Below, in pieces: positions 3,953-6,840 of a stretch of DNA of 6,840 nt. The DNA is from Treponema sp. Its GTDB lineage: Bacteria > Spirochaetota > Spirochaetia > Treponematales > Breznakiellaceae. The stretch spans positions 1 through 6,840 of the forward strand of contig JAITJV010000239.1 of assembly GCA_031278755.1 (NCBI GenBank), given 5' to 3'. A program made the position numbers and the translations under genes. The first letter of the stretch is position 1. Each line of letters opens with the position of its first letter. Under the pieces are notes generated by a model. That model did not search any database. It saw only the letters and a list, made by a program, of their open reading frames with translations, and was not told the origin of the DNA.

Positions 3953-6214
3953 ATGAAATTCAGGGTAATTGCATGCCTGTTTTTCGCGTCGATCCTTATT
4001 CCTTTTCACGCCGGGGCAAAGGTCGGTTTCCGCGGCCTGGATCTTTCCGATGACAACCGCCTCCTTTTCCGGGCCGAATCGTCGGGAGGCGGCGCCCCTT
4101 CCCAGCACGGCCTTTTTATTTCACGGCTTACCGATCTCGCCCTTCAACAGATCACCGCCTTTCCCGAAAAAATGGAACTTTTGGACGGGGGAGGAACGCT
4201 GCAGGTTCAGAATGTTTTCGGCGCGGTGCGTATCCCCCTTTCCGGCGGGCTCCCCCGGAACATCCCCGGATTCCCTTCCTTTATCGCGGGCGTTCCCGCC
4301 GCGGGCGGGCGCACCGGGGATATTGCCGCTTCTTCCGACGGCCGCTGGGCGCTTTTTGTCGAGCCTGAAACATACGCATACGGGAACCTTGTCCTTCTTG
4401 AAATTCAGTCGGGGCGGACGCGCACCGTCGTCCGGCACATAGAACGCCCCGCTTCCTGTTTTCCCGCATCCTGGAGCCCCGATTCCCGGGTGTTTATCTA
4501 CAGCCGTGAGGGAAAACTCTACTACTATGCGGTTGGTTCGCCCGCGGGCATGGACGAGCGGTTCAGGCTGATAGGCGAAGGGGGAATCAATTCGGTAACA
4601 TGGTCGGCCAACGGGGATTTCTTTTACCTTAAAGGCGATTTAATTTACCGTGTGCGCGGCCCGGAACTTTTTACCCGGACCCTCTATGCGAATTTTCTTG
4701 AAATAGGGAGCCTTGCCGGAAAGATCCCCTTTGAATTTGATCCGGCCTTTGATTTTTTCCGCATGTCGGACGACGCGCGGTCCGTTCTGGTTTGCAGGGG
4801 GCGGCGCGCTGTCTTCTACTGTCTTCTTGAACCGGACGATTACGCCTCAAACGTCAGGGCTGTGCTTCCCTATGTGCTCATTCCCCGTTCAAGCCTCGGC
4901 GTCGTTTTTCTCTGGTCGCCCGCCGGGATCATAACGGTTATGGCCCAGGTTCCCTCGGCAAATTCCCGGGGGGCCGAAACCCTGGCCTGGCGGCTTCGCG
5001 CGGACGGAAAGGAAGTGAATTTTGTTCCGCTGCAGGGCGCGCCCGGCTCCGAAGCCCTGCTTTCCCCGGACGGCAGGCGGGTTCTTATATGGGGGGAAGA
5101 CGGGGTCTTTCTTTACGATTATGTAAACTGGCGGCTTATCGGGAAGGTAAGCGAAAGGCCCGGTTTTTCCTGCCTGTGGATTAACGATGAAGAATTTATC
5201 TCGGGCGACTCCGGGCGAATCGAGCGTATAAACGTCCGGGGCGGACGGAGCCTTTTGTGCCTTTCCGCCGCGGATGAGTTCGGTTTTGAGGAACGGGGAA
5301 GCCGCGTGTTTGCGAAGAACGGCGGGGCCTGGTTCGCGACGGACGGCAGATCGCCGTGGACGGAAACAGCCGGAGCCAATGTGCGCAAAACGTCTCTTGT
5401 TTCAGGCCGTTACCGCGTCTACCTTGAGCGGCAGTTCCACGGCCCCTATGAAAACCTCCCCATGATACGGAACACCGCTTCGACGGGTACGGCCCCCCTT
5501 CTCCCGGCGGTTCAGTATACGGGGGAGCCCCTTCCTCCGGCGGAGGAAGAAGGGGTTCCCGGCCTTTTTACCCACGGACCGAGGGGCGGGCGGCGGGAGG
5601 TCGCCCTTTGTTTTGATCTTTACGACGACGCTTCGGGCCTTCCGGAAGTCCTGTCCGCGCTGCGCCGCTATGGAATTACCGCGACGTTTTTTCTTAACGG
5701 CGATTTTATACGCCGCCATCCCGGCGCGGCGAAGGAGATAGCCGAAGCGGGCCACGAAGCGGCCTCCATGTTTTTTGCCCCCATCGATCTTTCCGACGCC
5801 CGCTACCGGATTGCGGACGAATTTGTCGCCCGGGGGCTTGCAAGAAACGAGGATGAATACTACCGCGCCACGGGGCGGGAACTCAGCCTTTTTTGGCATC
5901 CGCCCTATTACGCCGTTTCCGCGGAAATATGCGCCGCCGCTTCCCGGGCGGGCTACCGGACGGTGGGGCGGGACGTTGATCCCATGGACTGGGTAAGCCG
6001 GAACAGCCAAAGCCGCCAGTATTCCGCCTCCGACACCATAGACCGCATTATGCGGCAGAAGCGTCCCGGATCGATTATCCCCGTGCGCCTCGGGCTTCTT
6101 TCAGGGGGCAGAAACGATTACCTTTTCCTCCGCATAGAAGTGCTCCTTGACGCCCTTGTCCGTTCAGGCTACGAAACGGTAACCGTATCAACGCTTCTGG
6201 AACACGCCCGGTAG
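3953..6214 (+). CDS. Secreted beta-propeller-like protein fused to a degenerate NodB/polysaccharide-deacetylase domain
   Basis: A 753-aa exported protein. The ATG at 3953 is chosen over the longer open frame from 3770 because it starts a clear signal peptide (MKFRVIACLFFASILIP, probable cleavage after AGA at residue 22) and follows the upstream TGA by one base. Residues about 25-500 carry repeated TolB/WD40-like blade motifs, e.g. DLSDDNRLLF (30-39), SSDGRWALF (127-135), SWSPDSRVFIYS (173-184), SWSANGDFFY-like (216-225), MSDDARSVLV (271-280) and LSPDGRRVLIW (370-380), suggesting a propeller. After a Pro/Glu linker (about 520-545), residues 548-750 follow the NodB fold: EVALCFDLYDD, ITATFFLNGDFI, EIAEAGHE, FWHPPYY, DVDPMDW, GSII. 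The zinc His pair expected after GHE is replaced by SMFFAP (605-610), the RPP Arg by His649, and the late catalytic His (LxH) by Arg712. It is therefore probably not a normal metal-dependent deacetylase. It may bind glycan or peptidoglycan instead. Confidence 0.85.
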   Translation: MKFRVIACLFFASILIPFHAGAKVGFRGLDLSDDNRLLFRAESSGGGAPSQHGLFISRLTDLALQQITAFPEKMELLDGGGTLQVQNVFGAVRIPLSGGLPRNIPGFPSFIAGVPAAGGRTGDIAASSDGRWALFVEPETYAYGNLVLLEIQSGRTRTVVRHIERPASCFPASWSPDSRVFIYSREGKLYYYAVGSPAGMDERFRLIGEGGINSVTWSANGDFFYLKGDLIYRVRGPELFTRTLYANFLEIGSLAGKIPFEFDPAFDFFRMSDDARSVLVCRGRRAVFYCLLEPDDYASNVRAVLPYVLIPRSSLGVVFLWSPAGIITVMAQVPSANSRGAETLAWRLRADGKEVNFVPLQGAPGSEALLSPDGRRVLIWGEDGVFLYDYVNWRLIGKVSERPGFSCLWINDEEFISGDSGRIERINVRGGRSLLCLSAADEFGFEERGSRVFAKNGGAWFATDGRSPWTETAGANVRKTSLVSGRYRVYLERQFHGPYENLPMIRNTASTGTAPLLPAVQYTGEPLPPAEEEGVPGLFTHGPRGGRREVALCFDLYDDASGLPEVLSALRRYGITATFFLNGDFIRRHPGAAKEIAEAGHEAASMFFAPIDLSDARYRIADEFVARGLARNEDEYYRATGRELSLFWHPPYYAVSAEICAAASRAGYRTVGRDVDPMDWVSRNSQSRQYSASDTIDRIMRQKRPGSIIPVRLGLLSGGRNDYLFLRIEVLLDALVRSGYETVTVSTLLEHAR
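5528..5554 (+). repeat. Strong inverted repeat inside the propeller/deacetylase linker coding sequence
   Basis: CTTCCTCC (5531-5538) and GGAGGAAG (5542-5549) pair perfectly around a 3-nt loop. Outer CCC (5528-5530) can pair with GGG (5552-5554) across a two-base bulge. It lies exactly in the codons for the Pro/Glu-rich linker between the two domains. The pairing may be a by-product of Pro and Glu codons. The hairpin's 3' arm also contains a GGAGGA, but no start codon is suitably placed after it. Confidence 0.45.
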
Positions 6215-6312
6215 CGGTTTGCCGCGCCGGCGCATAAAACCAACCGCCGGCGGTAAAAAACCGCCCTGCCCGGGCCGCCAAACGGCCTGTAAACCGTGGT
6301 TTTTAAGGCGCA
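6214..6312. terminator. Hairpin-rich convergent intergenic region, candidate bidirectional terminator
   Basis: The 175 bp between the two convergent stop codons holds several GC-rich inverted repeats: GCGG/CCGC with a 4-nt loop (6214-6225), the palindrome GCGCCGGCGC (6224-6233), GGCGGT/ACCGCC around five A (6249-6265), and GGCCG/CGGCC with a 5-nt loop (6273-6287), with a short T run at 6300-6304. None is a textbook stem followed directly by a T run on either strand, so factor-independent termination is uncertain. Positions 6313-6389 show nothing further that I can name. Termination here is expected from the convergent layout. Confidence 0.3.
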
Positions 6313-6389
6313 GGGCGAAATCCCGCACCCGCGCCGGGCCGCCGTCGCCGCGTGTACGTGCTGCAAGGGGCGGCCGGCGGGGACCGCGG

Positions 6390-6840
6390 TTACATTCCCT
6401 GTGTCCCGGTTTTCGGTTTTGGCCTCCACAGCATCCGTATACTGTCCCCAAGCCGCTTGAAGAGGCCTCCCGCCTCATACGCTTCGGCTGTAACAAGGGG
6501 AATGCGCCTTAGTTCGCCCAGTTCATCCAGGAGGATTACGGCCCCCGCGGTGAAGCCCGCGGGAAGGGGAGCTGTAAGCGGATCCTGTATTTCCGTGTAA
6601 TACCGGAGCGAAGCTCCCCGGTCCGCGTGTACGGTAAAGGGGAGGCTTTCGCCGGGGACCAGTTTTGCCCAGTCCGCCTTGCCCTTCCAGAGCCGCGCCG
6701 GTTCCACGTCGACAAGGGGCCGCAGCGTTTTGAAATTCGCGAAGGCCCAGGCAAGCAGCCTTCTTCCGTCGTCGTCCCGTATACGCTCCCCCCCCGGCCC
6801 CGCGGGGGCGCCGAGTATCACCGCGATGAACCTTGTGCCT
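6390..6840 (-). CDS. dacA: D-alanyl-D-alanine carboxypeptidase (DacA/PBP5 family), C-terminal part
   Basis: The frame enters from the right edge without a start codon and ends with TAA at 6392-6390, giving about 149 C-terminal residues. The visible part starts GTRFIAVILGAP, the conserved end of the DacA-type (S11) transpeptidase-like domain, then has RRLLAWAFANF, also typical. A beta-rich PBP5 C-terminal domain follows (from about LRPLVDVEPARLW through AGAVILLDELGELRRIPL). The last residues (GGLFKRLGDSIRMLW) form an amphipathic helix like the one that attaches PBP5-type enzymes to the outer face of the cytoplasmic membrane. The enzyme removes the terminal D-Ala from pentapeptide stems and so limits cross-linking. 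The SxxK, SxN and KTG motifs lie outside the window, so activity cannot be judged. It faces the deacetylase-like gene convergently. The GTG at 6821 is internal, not the start. Confidence 0.9.
   Translation of the reverse strand, partial: GTRFIAVILGAPAGPGGERIRDDDGRRLLAWAFANFKTLRPLVDVEPARLWKGKADWAKLVPGESLPFTVHADRGASLRYYTEIQDPLTAPLPAGFTAGAVILLDELGELRRIPLVTAEAYEAGGLFKRLGDSIRMLWRPKPKTGTQGM

Noticed and set aside
5542..5560. Internal translation start (GGAGGA) that would release the deacetylase-like domain separately
   Set aside because: No ATG, GTG or TTG in the right frame lies at useful spacing, and the purine run is sequestered in a hairpin and explained by Glu codons.
5402..6010. 202-codon open frame antisense to the deacetylase-like domain
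   Set aside because: Shadow of the GC-rich coding strand; Arg/Gly/Pro-rich product with no motif and no ribosome binding site that stands out.
6188..6512. Several overlapping open frames across the convergent intergenic region
   Set aside because: They overlap the end of the carboxypeptidase gene in wrong frames and are Arg/Pro-rich; high G+C keeps frames open.
1..6840. CRISPR arrays, tRNAs, rRNA, IS elements, prophage or defence genes
   Set aside because: No spaced direct repeats, cloverleaf sequences, transposase motifs or terminal inverted repeats were seen.

Overview
This GC-rich window (by eye well above 50% G+C) carries cell-envelope genes almost from end to end. No phage, plasmid, IS, CRISPR, tRNA or rRNA sequence is visible. 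The gene content suggests a spirochaete, most likely a Treponema-like host-associated or termite-gut type. The pointers are an FtsI-type penicillin-binding protein with a C-terminal PASTA domain outside a dcw cluster, a very short signal peptidase I, and a LysM/M23 peptidase with a membrane anchor. This is recognition by eye, so the taxonomic call is only moderately sure.

Layout. (1) Positions 1-2334, minus strand: a tight operon read right to left, with a minimal signal peptidase I (130 aa), then an FtsI/PBP2-class transpeptidase (616 aa), then the first 31 codons of another gene that leaves the window. Junctions are an ATGA overlap and a zero-gap TAA/ATG, so the genes are probably translationally coupled. 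(2) Positions 2364-3560, plus strand, divergent from the signal peptidase gene: a membrane-anchored protein with two LysM domains and a complete M23 (LytM-type) zinc endopeptidase domain. The two start codons are only about 29 bp apart. (3) Positions 3541-6214, plus strand: a well-formed promoter overlaps the end of the M23 gene and leads into three closely spaced genes. These are a 40-aa single-helix membrane microprotein with a strong ribosome binding site, a 63-aa acidic coiled-coil microprotein, and a 753-aa secreted protein that joins a beta-propeller-like region to a NodB/polysaccharide-deacetylase-like domain. (4) Positions 6215-6389: a short convergent intergenic region with several GC-rich hairpins. 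(5) Positions 6390-6840, minus strand: the C-terminal part of a D-alanyl-D-alanine carboxypeptidase (DacA/PBP5 family) that runs off the right edge.

How it fits together. The transpeptidase (septal cross-linking), M23 peptidase (cleaving cross-links), carboxypeptidase (trimming stem peptides), deacetylase-like protein and signal peptidase (releasing exported proteins) all act at or outside the cytoplasmic membrane. The window therefore reads as a peptidoglycan-maintenance neighbourhood. The most interesting item is the propeller/deacetylase fusion: its C-terminal domain keeps the fold signature of polysaccharide deacetylases but has lost the zinc-binding histidine pair and other catalytic positions. 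It looks like a pseudoenzyme, or an enzyme with changed chemistry, and is made together with two unassigned microproteins.
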